From assembly GCA_013140935.1 (NCBI GenBank), contig JABFSD010000874.1, forward strand, positions 1 to 7,036: 7,036 nt of DNA. Reading direction: 5' to 3'. Made by a program: the position numbers and the translations under genes. Below, piece by piece: positions 1 through 5,887 of the stretch. The notes under the pieces are model-generated. The model did no database searches, had not been told where the DNA came from, and saw nothing but the letters and a program-made list of their open reading frames with translations. Each line of letters opens with the position of its first letter. The stretch's first letter is position 1. The stretch comes from Acidobacteriota bacterium (GTDB lineage Bacteria > Acidobacteriota > Blastocatellia > RBC074).

Positions 1-1192
1 TCTGGCAGATCGTAATGGAACATTGAATGCTTATATTGCGTGGATCGCCGATGGTGCGGTGGAACAAGTTACTTTCGATAATCAACACTACGATTCATTG
101 CAAGTCACTCCAGACGGACAAACCTTTCTAATTAAATATGTCCGTGATCAGGCGAATATTTTCTCATTGGAAATCAACCCGCTGTTTGAGACAAAGCACA
201 CCTCGGATTTCGGTTTACAAGTGTTGCCGGAATTTTCGCCCGACTACCGCCAAATGGTTTTTCAGACTACCAGTACGGTCAAACGCGCTAACGAGTCAAT
301 CTTTCTTCAAACTGTGGGCTCGCGGGTAGCGGCAGAAAAATTGACGAGCCCGGGGTTTAGCGCCCGCTGGTCGCCCAAGGGAGATGCCATTTCTTTTTTG
401 CGGCAGGCACAGGGGCGCTTCGATTTATGGACATTCGACCTTAGCGCTCGTGCAGAAAAGCTCTTACAACCGGATGTTACGCCTTCCAGTTTTTCGCCCG
501 TTCCTTTTCACCTCGGCCCCCCTACCGTGGCCTGGTCACCGAATGGCGGTAGTCTGATCTATGTGGCGAAAAGAGAAGGCTCTCGCAATCTTTGGCAGAC
601 GGCCGCAGACGGGTCGTGGAACAAACCGCTGACCAATTTAACTTCCCCCTCCGCGACCGTCTTCTCTCCGGTTTGGTCTTTTGACGGCATGCGGTTGGCC
701 TATCTGGTTGCGGAACGGGAGACGCCCGGCATGCGCGTAACCTATCGTCTCTGTGTCAAACACGCTGAGACTAACCAAACGCTGTATGAATCGCCTCGCT
801 CTTTACGAATGCCAGGCTGGCTGTCGGGGAACACTGAGATACTGTTGGTCAAAAGCATGAGTTCGACCCTAGACTTATTACAGGAAGTAGCGCTCATACG
901 CCTCAGACTCGACCGCCGCCAGCCGCTTGAACTGGCGCGTTTCCCGCGGGCGTACTTCGATAGCTTCAAACTATCACCTGACGGAAAACAACTCGCTTTT
1001 GTCACTCAAGAAAATGGCAACGATAACCTGATAATTTTCAACTTGTCTGACGGCAAGAGTAGACAAATGACTGACAATCGCGAGGCAACAGTACTATTGA
1101 GCAGCCTGAATTGGTCACCCGATCAGCGCTATCTTTATTTCAGCAAGCAATCTCAATGGCACTTTGTCACACGACTGGAGAAAAAAATTTAA
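1..1192 (+). CDS. PD40/TolB-like beta-propeller protein, C-terminal part (5' end outside window)
   Basis: The frame is open to the left edge (first full codon at 2, reading LADRNGTLNAY), so this is the C-terminal 396 or so residues of a longer protein. A TTG at 23 is in frame but is probably not the start, because propeller sequence already runs through it. About eight propeller-strand motifs of the PD40 type can be seen, with cores such as LQVTPDGQTFLIKY, LPEFSPDYRQMVF, ARWSPKGDAISFL, VAWSPNGGSLIYV, PVWSFDGMRLAYL, FKLSPDGKQLAFV and LNWSPDQRYLYF. These resemble TolB and dipeptidyl-peptidase IV propellers. In Acidobacteriota such C-terminal propellers are often fused to an OmpR/CadC-like winged helix or to a Ser/Thr kinase. 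The missing N-terminus would decide which, so a sensor or regulator role is inference. There is no catalytic domain after the propeller: the protein ends at EKKI. A 101-bp gap separates it from the small peptide gene downstream. Confidence 0.85.
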   Translation, partial: LADRNGTLNAYIAWIADGAVEQVTFDNQHYDSLQVTPDGQTFLIKYVRDQANIFSLEINPLFETKHTSDFGLQVLPEFSPDYRQMVFQTTSTVKRANESIFLQTVGSRVAAEKLTSPGFSARWSPKGDAISFLRQAQGRFDLWTFDLSARAEKLLQPDVTPSSFSPVPFHLGPPTVAWSPNGGSLIYVAKREGSRNLWQTAADGSWNKPLTNLTSPSATVFSPVWSFDGMRLAYLVAERETPGMRVTYRLCVKHAETNQTLYESPRSLRMPGWLSGNTEILLVKSMSSTLDLLQEVALIRLRLDRRQPLELARFPRAYFDSFKLSPDGKQLAFVTQENGNDNLIIFNLSDGKSRQMTDNREATVLLSSLNWSPDQRYLYFSKQSQWHFVTRLEKKI

Positions 1193-1293
1193 GGTTGGTT
1201 GGCAGTTTTCGGCTAGTCATTTGCGCCTTCACTTTTGCCCGTAGACGTAAAAATGCGCGGGCACTGAACGACTGATTCAACAAGGAGAATGCT
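1193..1293. other. Intergenic gap upstream of the cysteine-rich peptide gene
   Basis: These 101 bp lie between two plus-strand genes. No hairpin with a T-tract follows the propeller gene, so read-through into the peptide gene is possible. A TTGGCA at 1199-1204 resembles a -35 box, but no convincing -10 box lies 16-18 bp after it. Apart from the ribosome binding site at its end I see no defined element. Confidence 0.4.
1282..1287 (+). promoter_or_regulatory. Ribosome binding site AAGGAG of the 87-aa peptide gene
   Basis: AAGGAG lies 6 nt before the ATG at 1294, which is ideal spacing. It supports the small gene as really translated and fixes its start. The in-frame ATG at 1336 has no comparable site. 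Confidence 0.8.
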
Positions 1294-1557
1294 ATGTCAT
1301 GTACAGAAGAAATTAACGAAAAAGAAATTACGGCAATGTCACGCGTACTGAACGCTTACCTGAAAGCAACGCAGGAATTTAATCTGGATGATCGAGAAGG
1401 CAAGGAAAAACTTCTACGAGAGTCGCATCAACGCCACGTGCAGGAATTTATGCAAGAGGCTTCCAAGATAACGGGATTTTTCGGCAAATGTCCCGATGGC
1501 TTTAAAGAATGCCGCGGATTCTGCATCCCCGACGGTGAAGATTGCTTGGGGGAATAG
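1294..1557 (+). CDS. Small cysteine-rich protein, 87 aa, possible peptide precursor; function unknown
   Basis: I do not recognise a named family. Residues 1-60 are highly charged and look helical (for example EKLLRESHQRHVQEFMQEA), with one cysteine at position 3. After GFFGK at 61-65 the character changes to a compact tail, CPDGFKECRGFCIPDGEDC (66-84), followed by LGE. Its cysteines C66, C73, C77 and C84 are spaced x6-x3-x6. The two outer loops both carry PDG (C-PDG and C-IPDG), so the tail is a near-repeat of itself. There is no signal peptide or membrane segment. The layout of an acidic helical leader plus a short Cys-rich tail would suit a ribosomally made, modified or secreted peptide. 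A small metal-binding or disulfide-knot protein is equally possible. No modification enzyme or exporter is visible beside it, and a terminator follows directly, so any partner must lie upstream or elsewhere. A good ribosome binding site supports expression. Base composition is lower in G+C than the neighbouring minus-strand genes. Confidence 0.8.
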   Translation: MSCTEEINEKEITAMSRVLNAYLKATQEFNLDDREGKEKLLRESHQRHVQEFMQEASKITGFFGKCPDGFKECRGFCIPDGEDCLGE

Positions 1558-1568
1558 CGGTTCATGAA

Positions 1569-1615
1569 CTCGCTGGTGCTGAGGCGTGTCACTTCACACC
1601 AGCGAGCCGTTTTTT
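1569..1615 (+). terminator. Rho-independent terminator after the small cysteine-rich gene
   Basis: A perfect 10-bp stem, CTCGCTGGTG at 1569-1578 with CACCAGCGAG at 1597-1606, encloses an 18-nt loop. Three bases later comes a run of six T (1610-1615). It starts 12 bp after the stop of the peptide gene. The minus strand reads the same stem but has no T-tract after it, so it should act mainly on plus-strand transcripts, although it also sits just past the end of the convergent permease gene. Confidence 0.85.
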
Positions 1616-1621
1616 CGCTTC

Positions 1622-3028
1622 TCAGCGACGCTGAAAGTACCAATACAGCGGCAAGCCCAGCGCCATCAGCACGAGTCCGACGACCGACTCAACCGGCTTG
1701 GTAAACAGCGTATTGAGAATCAGCCACAACGCGACCAGCACAAAGACGAGCGGAATCACCGGATAGCCAAAAGTTTTGTAAGGGCGGTCTTCCATCGGCA
1801 GCTTGCGACGCAAGACGAATACGGAAGAAGTCACGAGGCCGTAAAAAATCCACGAAGCGAACAGCAAACAATCGGTCAGTTGATCGAACGTACCTGACAG
1901 CGCCAGTACGCACGACCACACGCCTTGCACGAGCAGCGAGAACACGGGCACGCGCGTGCCTTCGCTCAAGGTGCCGAACTGCTGAAAGAACTTGCCGTCA
2001 CGCGCCATAGCGAAAGGTACGCGAGCGTTGGAAAGAATCGAGCCGTTTAACGCGCCGAAAGCCGAGATGACAAAGGCGATGGAAATCAGCTTGCCGCCGT
2101 ATTCACCCAAAAACGTTTGCGCGGCTTTGGCCGCTGTCGGCAACGCTTCGCGATATTTCGTCGAATTCGCCGTCAGCACTTCGTCAAACGGCAGTGCGTA
2201 AAAATAGGCGAGGTTCATCAGACAATAGAGCGCCATCACGACGATCATGCCTGCGATCAAGGCGAGCGGAATGTTGCGGCCCGGATTTTTCACTTCGCCC
2301 GCCGCCATCGGCATGTTGTTCCAGCCGTCGTAACCCCACAGCGCCGCGAGCATCGCCGTACCGAAAAGCGCAAACCCGCTCCATTGCGGCGCGTTGGCGG
2401 GCGCAGCCAAGTGCGACCACGTAGCCGTGGGCGAGACGAAAAATACGCCGCCGATGACGAAGGCGATGCCGGCGATCTTGAGCGCAGTAAAGAGCGATTG
2501 CACTTTGCCGCCGAAGGCTACGGTGAGGCAGTTGAGCGCCGTGAGAAAAAGAATGACGGCCACGGCGACGAGTTGTTTCGCGCCGAATTGCCAATTGATC
2601 GTCTGGCCTAAAAACCTGAAATCGTGCTGCGCCCATACGGCTTCGAGCGGCACGAAACGCGAAAGAAAAATCGCAAAGCCCGCGCCCAGCGCCGCAATCG
2701 AAGCACTGCCCGCCACGATGAAACGCTGCCAGCCGAACAGAAACGCCGAGGCTTCGCCGTAAGACTTGCGCAGGTAAACATATTCGCCGCCCGCCTCTGG
2801 CATCATCGCGCCGAGTTCGGCGTAAGTAAGCGCGCCTGCCAACGACAGCAAACCGGCGGCGACCCACGCGGCGAGTACAAGCATCGGCGTGCCTACGTCT
2901 TGCGCCATCGGGGCGGCTTTGAGGAATACGCCCGTACCGATAACCGTGCCGATGACTAACGCTGTGGTGTCGGTGAGGGTGAGTCCTCTGACCAATTGGG
3001 GAATGAGTTGGGATTTTTCTTCAGCCAT
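1622..3028 (-). CDS. APC-family amino acid permease, 12 TM
   Basis: This 468-aa inner-membrane protein has the normal length for bacterial APC-superfamily amino acid transporters and antiporters. TM1 carries the substrate-binding motif GTVIGTGVF (residues 27-35). The conserved stretch GALTYAELGAMMPEAGGEYV follows TM2 (about 65-84), and YLRKSYGE leads into TM3. About twelve hydrophobic segments can be traced, the last ending near YWYFQRR at the C-terminus. The overall pattern is nearest to the LAT-like/SteT-type exchangers and YkbA-type permeases; the substrate cannot be read from sequence. The ATG at 3028 has no clear Shine-Dalgarno sequence before it (AACAAACA). Only 34 bp separate it from the stop of the PIN toxin gene, with no terminator between, so co-transcription with the toxin-antitoxin pair is possible but unproven. 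It ends 7 bp short of the T-tract of the convergent plus-strand terminator. Confidence 0.93.
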   Translation of the reverse strand: MAEEKSQLIPQLVRGLTLTDTTALVIGTVIGTGVFLKAAPMAQDVGTPMLVLAAWVAAGLLSLAGALTYAELGAMMPEAGGEYVYLRKSYGEASAFLFGWQRFIVAGSASIAALGAGFAIFLSRFVPLEAVWAQHDFRFLGQTINWQFGAKQLVAVAVILFLTALNCLTVAFGGKVQSLFTALKIAGIAFVIGGVFFVSPTATWSHLAAPANAPQWSGFALFGTAMLAALWGYDGWNNMPMAAGEVKNPGRNIPLALIAGMIVVMALYCLMNLAYFYALPFDEVLTANSTKYREALPTAAKAAQTFLGEYGGKLISIAFVISAFGALNGSILSNARVPFAMARDGKFFQQFGTLSEGTRVPVFSLLVQGVWSCVLALSGTFDQLTDCLLFASWIFYGLVTSSVFVLRRKLPMEDRPYKTFGYPVIPLVFVLVALWLILNTLFTKPVESVVGLVLMALGLPLYWYFQRR

Positions 3029-3062
3029 TGTTTGTTAGCGTATCAAGTGAAACAGCCTTCGC

Positions 3063-3470
3063 TCAGTCCCAAACCACATTGACCAAGCCGGAACCGCGAA
3101 TCACAGCGTCGCGGGTAATCAGAGGTAATCCTCGCTGGTGGGCTTCCATCATAATCAACCGATCGAAAATATCAGGTATGGCAGTGAGTACACGGCTGGC
3201 GACTGCCGTGGTTGGCATCAGCGGCAGCAACTCGTGTTGCGGGCTAAGTTCGAGCAAACTGATTTCGTCGAGTAAGTCCTGCATCGTCGTGTTGGGGATG
3301 CGACCTTTCTCAATCACCATTACCATTTCTGAAACAACGATGGCAGGCACGTAGAGTTTGGCCTGACCGCGATCTACTGCACGAAACGCGGCAAAGGCTG
3401 CGCGTCCCAGCAGCTTCGGCGTAAACAGATTCCATAAGAGCGGATGCGTATCGGTGACGTATTCCATCAT
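3063..3470 (-). CDS. PIN-domain ribonuclease toxin (VapC-like)
   Basis: A 135-aa single PIN domain, usual length for VapC-type toxins. The expected acidic metal-binding residues are all present: D7 in TDTHPLLW, E48 in VVSEMVMVIE, D100/D103 in PDIFDRLIMMEA, and D121 in LPLITRD. The DTHPLLW start and the FDRLIMMEAHQRGLPLITRD region are characteristic of the bacterial subgroup annotated as type II toxin-antitoxin PIN proteins. By family knowledge it is a Mg2+-dependent endoribonuclease acting on cytoplasmic RNA such as tRNA or rRNA; the target here is unknown. The start is a tandem ATGATG at 3470/3467. The first ATG overlaps the antitoxin stop as ATGA, which means translational coupling and fits the usual order of antitoxin first. 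The active site looks intact, so the toxin is probably functional. Confidence 0.9.
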   Translation of the reverse strand: MMEYVTDTHPLLWNLFTPKLLGRAAFAAFRAVDRGQAKLYVPAIVVSEMVMVIEKGRIPNTTMQDLLDEISLLELSPQHELLPLMPTTAVASRVLTAIPDIFDRLIMMEAHQRGLPLITRDAVIRGSGLVNVVWD

Positions 3471-3811
3471 GGCTGCCGTTCCTCGGAATAAAACTCATCC
3501 CACTCTTCCTCCCGTAAACGATTTTGCTCTTCACGTATTTCTTGCAAAGCGACGGAAACCGGGTCGAAGTCTTCGGGCCAATCGGCCAGTGAATCTATCC
3601 GTGCGCCACAAAATCGAATCACACGCCGACCGTCTGACAAAACATCGAGGCGATGTGCCAAATGTGCAGGCAACGTGAGTTGTCCGCCGTTGGAGGCTTT
3701 GATGGCGTCGGCCTCTTCCCACGTCAACCGATAGTGCCAATGTTCTTTCAAGCCTTCAGCCACGAGCGGCTTTAATACTCCATTTTCAAACACAGCTTCT
3801 GTGACAGGCAT
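3467..3811 (-). CDS. Antitoxin of the PIN toxin, DUF104/AF2212-like N-terminus
   Basis: With the ATG at 3811 as start the product is 114 aa. The open frame can be extended to a TTG at 3817, but that codon abuts the AAGGAG at 3823-3818, whereas the ATG lies 6 nt from it, so the ATG is the better start. The N-terminus, MPVTEAVFENGVLKPL, matches the beginning of DUF104/AF2212-like antitoxins, which often pair with PIN toxins. The middle (GGQLTLPAHLAHRL) is less typical and could be a small DNA-binding or linker part. The C-terminal third is very acidic and probably helical (ALQEIREEQNRLREEEWDEF), the kind of tail that wraps a VapC active site. It is longer than the usual DUF104 protein of about 60-80 aa. 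It overlaps the toxin gene by 4 bp. Family assignment is from motif memory; the antitoxin role rests mostly on gene order and coupling. Confidence 0.8.
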   Translation of the reverse strand: MPVTEAVFENGVLKPLVAEGLKEHWHYRLTWEEADAIKASNGGQLTLPAHLAHRLDVLSDGRRVIRFCGARIDSLADWPEDFDPVSVALQEIREEQNRLREEEWDEFYSEERQP

Positions 3812-3817
3812 AAGCAA

Positions 3818-3823
3818 CTCCTT
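3818..3823 (-). promoter_or_regulatory. Ribosome binding site AAGGAG that sets the antitoxin start
   Basis: Read on the minus strand, AAGGAG is followed by TTGCTT and then ATG at 3811. Spacing is 6 nt to the ATG and 0 nt to the TTG at 3817, so it decides for the shorter, 114-aa product. Confidence 0.8.
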
Positions 3824-3827
3824 TTAG

Positions 3828-3867
3828 TGTTCGATTGCCAGTTTCCCTCTAAATGTCTTATCGAACA
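3828..3867. promoter_or_regulatory. 8-bp inverted repeat upstream of the toxin-antitoxin pair, candidate operator
   Basis: TGTTCGAT at 3828-3835 and ATCGAACA at 3860-3867 are perfect inverted copies with 24 bp between them. The repeat fills most of the 60-bp gap between the EVE gene and the antitoxin and ends 4 bp before the antitoxin ribosome binding site. No T-tract follows on either strand, so it does not look like a terminator. Type II antitoxins, often together with the toxin, commonly bind inverted repeats over their own promoter; that role here is inference. I could not identify a convincing -35/-10 pair inside the repeat. Confidence 0.5.
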
Positions 3868-3877
3868 ACCCCCGCGT

Positions 3878-4339
3878 TCACTGCTGCTGAACGACCTGCC
3901 GCAAGATCAAATCTTCGAGAAAGCTGCCGTCCTGCTCATCCAACCGAGTCAGGCTGCTGCGCACCTTCCACGCCCACGCGCCTGAATCCATCGGCAAATT
4001 TCGCGTGAAAGAAAGATTGCTCCACACCTCTTCGTCTTTGATCGGCACGGCTCGTTCCAGCGGAAGCCACGCGATCTCTTTCACGGTGAACCTGACCACG
4101 TAAGGATCATCCCCGGCGATGCGTGGCGTAGCATCTATAAAATACGGACTGGTGATTTCAAGCACGCCGAACCAGCAAGACACCTTCGTCAAATAGCAAA
4201 TCAACTTGTCGCCGACTTGCACTTTGCGAGCAGCGTTTTCGTGACGTAACGGAAAGCCTGAAACGTTGTGGTTCGCTTGTGCAAAGGTTGCGTACGTTTT
4301 CGGCGAATAGAGATCAAGGAAGTAGGCCATAACGTTCAT
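3878..4339 (-). CDS. EVE-domain (PUA/YTH-like fold) protein
   Basis: A 153-aa protein made of a single EVE domain. Visible features are the opening AYFLDLYSPKTY (5-16), SGFPLRHENAARKVQVGDKL (27-46), the strand ICYLTKVSCWFGVLEI (47-62) and a late acidic helix (DEQDGSFLEDLILRQ). EVE domains belong to the PUASH superfamily related to YTH and PUA folds and are proposed to bind modified bases in DNA or RNA. Some are fused to McrB-type restriction enzymes and others sit near toxin-antitoxin genes. This one stands alone with no nuclease fusion. The first ATG (4339) is the base after the stop of the hydrolase gene (TGA|ATGA). A second ATG at 4330 (MAYFLD) fits homologue starts at least as well. Neither has a Shine-Dalgarno sequence, so translation probably depends on coupling. 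The toxin-antitoxin pair begins 60 bp downstream. Confidence 0.85.
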   Translation of the reverse strand: MNVMAYFLDLYSPKTYATFAQANHNVSGFPLRHENAARKVQVGDKLICYLTKVSCWFGVLEITSPYFIDATPRIAGDDPYVVRFTVKEIAWLPLERAVPIKDEEVWSNLSFTRNLPMDSGAWAWKVRSSLTRLDEQDGSFLEDLILRQVVQQQ

Positions 4340-5887
4340 TCAGGGTTGGCGCACGGGCTTGCCCGCAAACGTTTCCTCAAACAACCCCGTGCGCTCTTTC
4401 GCACGAATGCTTACGCCATCGTCGGTAAAGGTGATGCGCAGCGACGAGCAGTTCGTACTCGACACTTCGTCGTATTCCAGCACGAAGGTTTGCTCATCTT
4501 CCCAATATCCGGTCAACGCAACCGGTGCGCCGTGTATGCCGTTCGGTGAGAAACGCGGCGCGCCGTGTAGTCCAACGGGGCGCGTTTCAATGATCGTTAC
4601 TTTGCCACGCGCTTTGGCTGACGTACCCCATTGTGCTTGTTTGAACGCGAAGCCGAATTGCAGGCGGGCAGTCACCGTCTCTGCGCCAAATTGCAGCGAC
4701 AACGATTGCAAGCCCAGCCAATTCTGTTCGAGCACGAAAGTCTTTCCAGAAATCTTTTTTACGAGTTCAGGTTCGACATGTTTGCCAATCGCAAGTTGCT
4801 GGCTGACGGTTTTGATTGCCGCTTGCAGTCGCGCTGTGCCTGCGGGATTCGCAGGTAATGCCGTGTCGCTTTTGAAGGCCGCGAGAACTTGCTTCATCAC
4901 CTCGCCATTCGCAAAGCCCCCGCCGTTGAACACGATCACGGCGTTCTTTGATGGCAGCACGCTGATTTGCTGTCCACCTCGTCCGCCTGCTTCAAACGCG
5001 ATGGGGCCGTTGGGAGGTACACGCCAGCCATAACCGTAATCGCTCGTCCCCGCGCCGCCTGTCTTGATGTGCGAACTCGTAGCCTTCGCTACCCAATCCG
5101 CCGGTACGATCTGCTTCCCTTCCCACTTACCTTGATTGAGAAACAGCCAACCAAGTTTCGCCATATCACGTGGCAGCAAGTGCAAGTTGCCGAATCCGTG
5201 CGAAACGCCTTGCGGATCGTGCGGCCAAATGAAATTGCGTATGCCCAGCGGCGCGAACAGATGTTGGCGCGCGAAGGCTTCGGCATTCATCCCCGTCGTT
5301 TTGCTAATGACGGACGAAAGCAAATGCATGCCGCCGCTGCAATAAGCGTATTGCGCACCGGGTTCGCTCACCGTCGGCAGGTCGAGCATGAATTGCGTGT
5401 TGTCAGCCGCAAGAAACATATTCCACAGCGCCGGTTCGCCGCGCCCCGCGCAATCCAAACCGGAAGACATCGTCAGCAAATGTTCGAGCGTAATGCGGCG
5501 TTTGCGTTCATCTACATTCTTGAATCGCCGTTCGCTGAAAAACGAAAGCAGCGGCTCTTGCACCGATTTGATCTTGCCTTGCGCAATCGCCAGTCCGATC
5601 AAGGTCGTCGTAATGGGCTTCGTGACAGAAGCAATGTCGTGCGGGGTCTTGCCGTTGTAAGGAAAGAAATAAGCCTCGGCAATCAAGTAACCATTGCGAA
5701 CTACGAGCAGGCTGTGAATCGCCAAGCCTTTCGCGCGTGCCTGCGTGATAGCTTCGGCGAGCGCAGCGGAATCTACACCTTGCGATTCGGGCGTAGCGGT
5801 ACGCCAGTCAGCTTGTTTCGACTGGGCGAAGTTGGAGACAACCAGCAGCAGGCCTACGACAAGCGCGCGTAAAAAAGTGTTCATCAT
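4340..5887 (-). CDS. Secreted serine hydrolase, class C beta-lactamase/PBP-like
   Basis: A 515-aa exported protein. Residues 1-21 form a signal peptide (R7, hydrophobic 8-17). The catalytic domain spans about 30-340: the serine-lysine motif is SVTK (S87, K90), the second motif position is YCSGG (Y182, with S184 where class C enzymes have N), and the KTG-equivalent is GRGGQ (302-306). Supporting family pieces are ITLEHLLTMSSGLD (132-145) and LGWLFLNQGKWEGKQIVPADWV (245-266). The YxS and GxGG variants are common in the broad beta-lactamase-related hydrolase family (esterases, D-amino-acid peptidases), so it is probably not an antibiotic-resistance enzyme. Residues about 355-515 form a separate beta-rich C-terminal domain of unknown role. 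The tandem ATGATG start (5887/5884) overlaps the DUF1080 stop as ATGA, so the two exported proteins are translationally coupled. Substrate unknown. Confidence 0.9.
   Translation of the reverse strand: MMNTFLRALVVGLLLVVSNFAQSKQADWRTATPESQGVDSAALAEAITQARAKGLAIHSLLVVRNGYLIAEAYFFPYNGKTPHDIASVTKPITTTLIGLAIAQGKIKSVQEPLLSFFSERRFKNVDERKRRITLEHLLTMSSGLDCAGRGEPALWNMFLAADNTQFMLDLPTVSEPGAQYAYCSGGMHLLSSVISKTTGMNAEAFARQHLFAPLGIRNFIWPHDPQGVSHGFGNLHLLPRDMAKLGWLFLNQGKWEGKQIVPADWVAKATSSHIKTGGAGTSDYGYGWRVPPNGPIAFEAGGRGGQQISVLPSKNAVIVFNGGGFANGEVMKQVLAAFKSDTALPANPAGTARLQAAIKTVSQQLAIGKHVEPELVKKISGKTFVLEQNWLGLQSLSLQFGAETVTARLQFGFAFKQAQWGTSAKARGKVTIIETRPVGLHGAPRFSPNGIHGAPVALTGYWEDEQTFVLEYDEVSSTNCSSLRITFTDDGVSIRAKERTGLFEETFAGKPVRQP

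Noticed and set aside
23..25. TTG at 23 as the true start of the propeller gene
   Set aside because: The frame continues to the window edge with sequence typical of a propeller strand, so the gene is truncated rather than starting here.
1199..1250. TTGGCA as a -35 promoter box for the peptide gene
   Set aside because: No acceptable -10 hexamer at 16-18 bp distance, so it is not called as a promoter.
1560..1569. Palindrome GTTCATGAAC after the peptide stop
   Set aside because: Ten bases only, single copy, partly inside the terminator stem; nothing suggests a binding site.
1586..1897. 103-codon plus-strand frame starting inside the terminator region
   Set aside because: It would begin within the hairpin loop, lies antisense to the permease 3' end, and has a low-complexity Gln/Arg/His composition.
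2117..2867. Long open frames on both strands inside the permease gene
   Set aside because: Their translations are Arg/His-rich with no hydrophobic pattern or motif, while the permease frame shows twelve membrane segments.
3812..3817. TTG at 3817 as the antitoxin start
   Set aside because: It touches the AAGGAG with no spacer; the ATG at 3811 has ideal 6-nt spacing.
4967..5872. 301-codon open frame on the plus strand opposite the serine hydrolase gene
   Set aside because: It lies wholly antisense to a gene with clear catalytic motifs. The translation is rich in Arg, Ala and Gln without domain motifs, typical of a G+C-driven shadow frame, and no ribosome binding site was seen.
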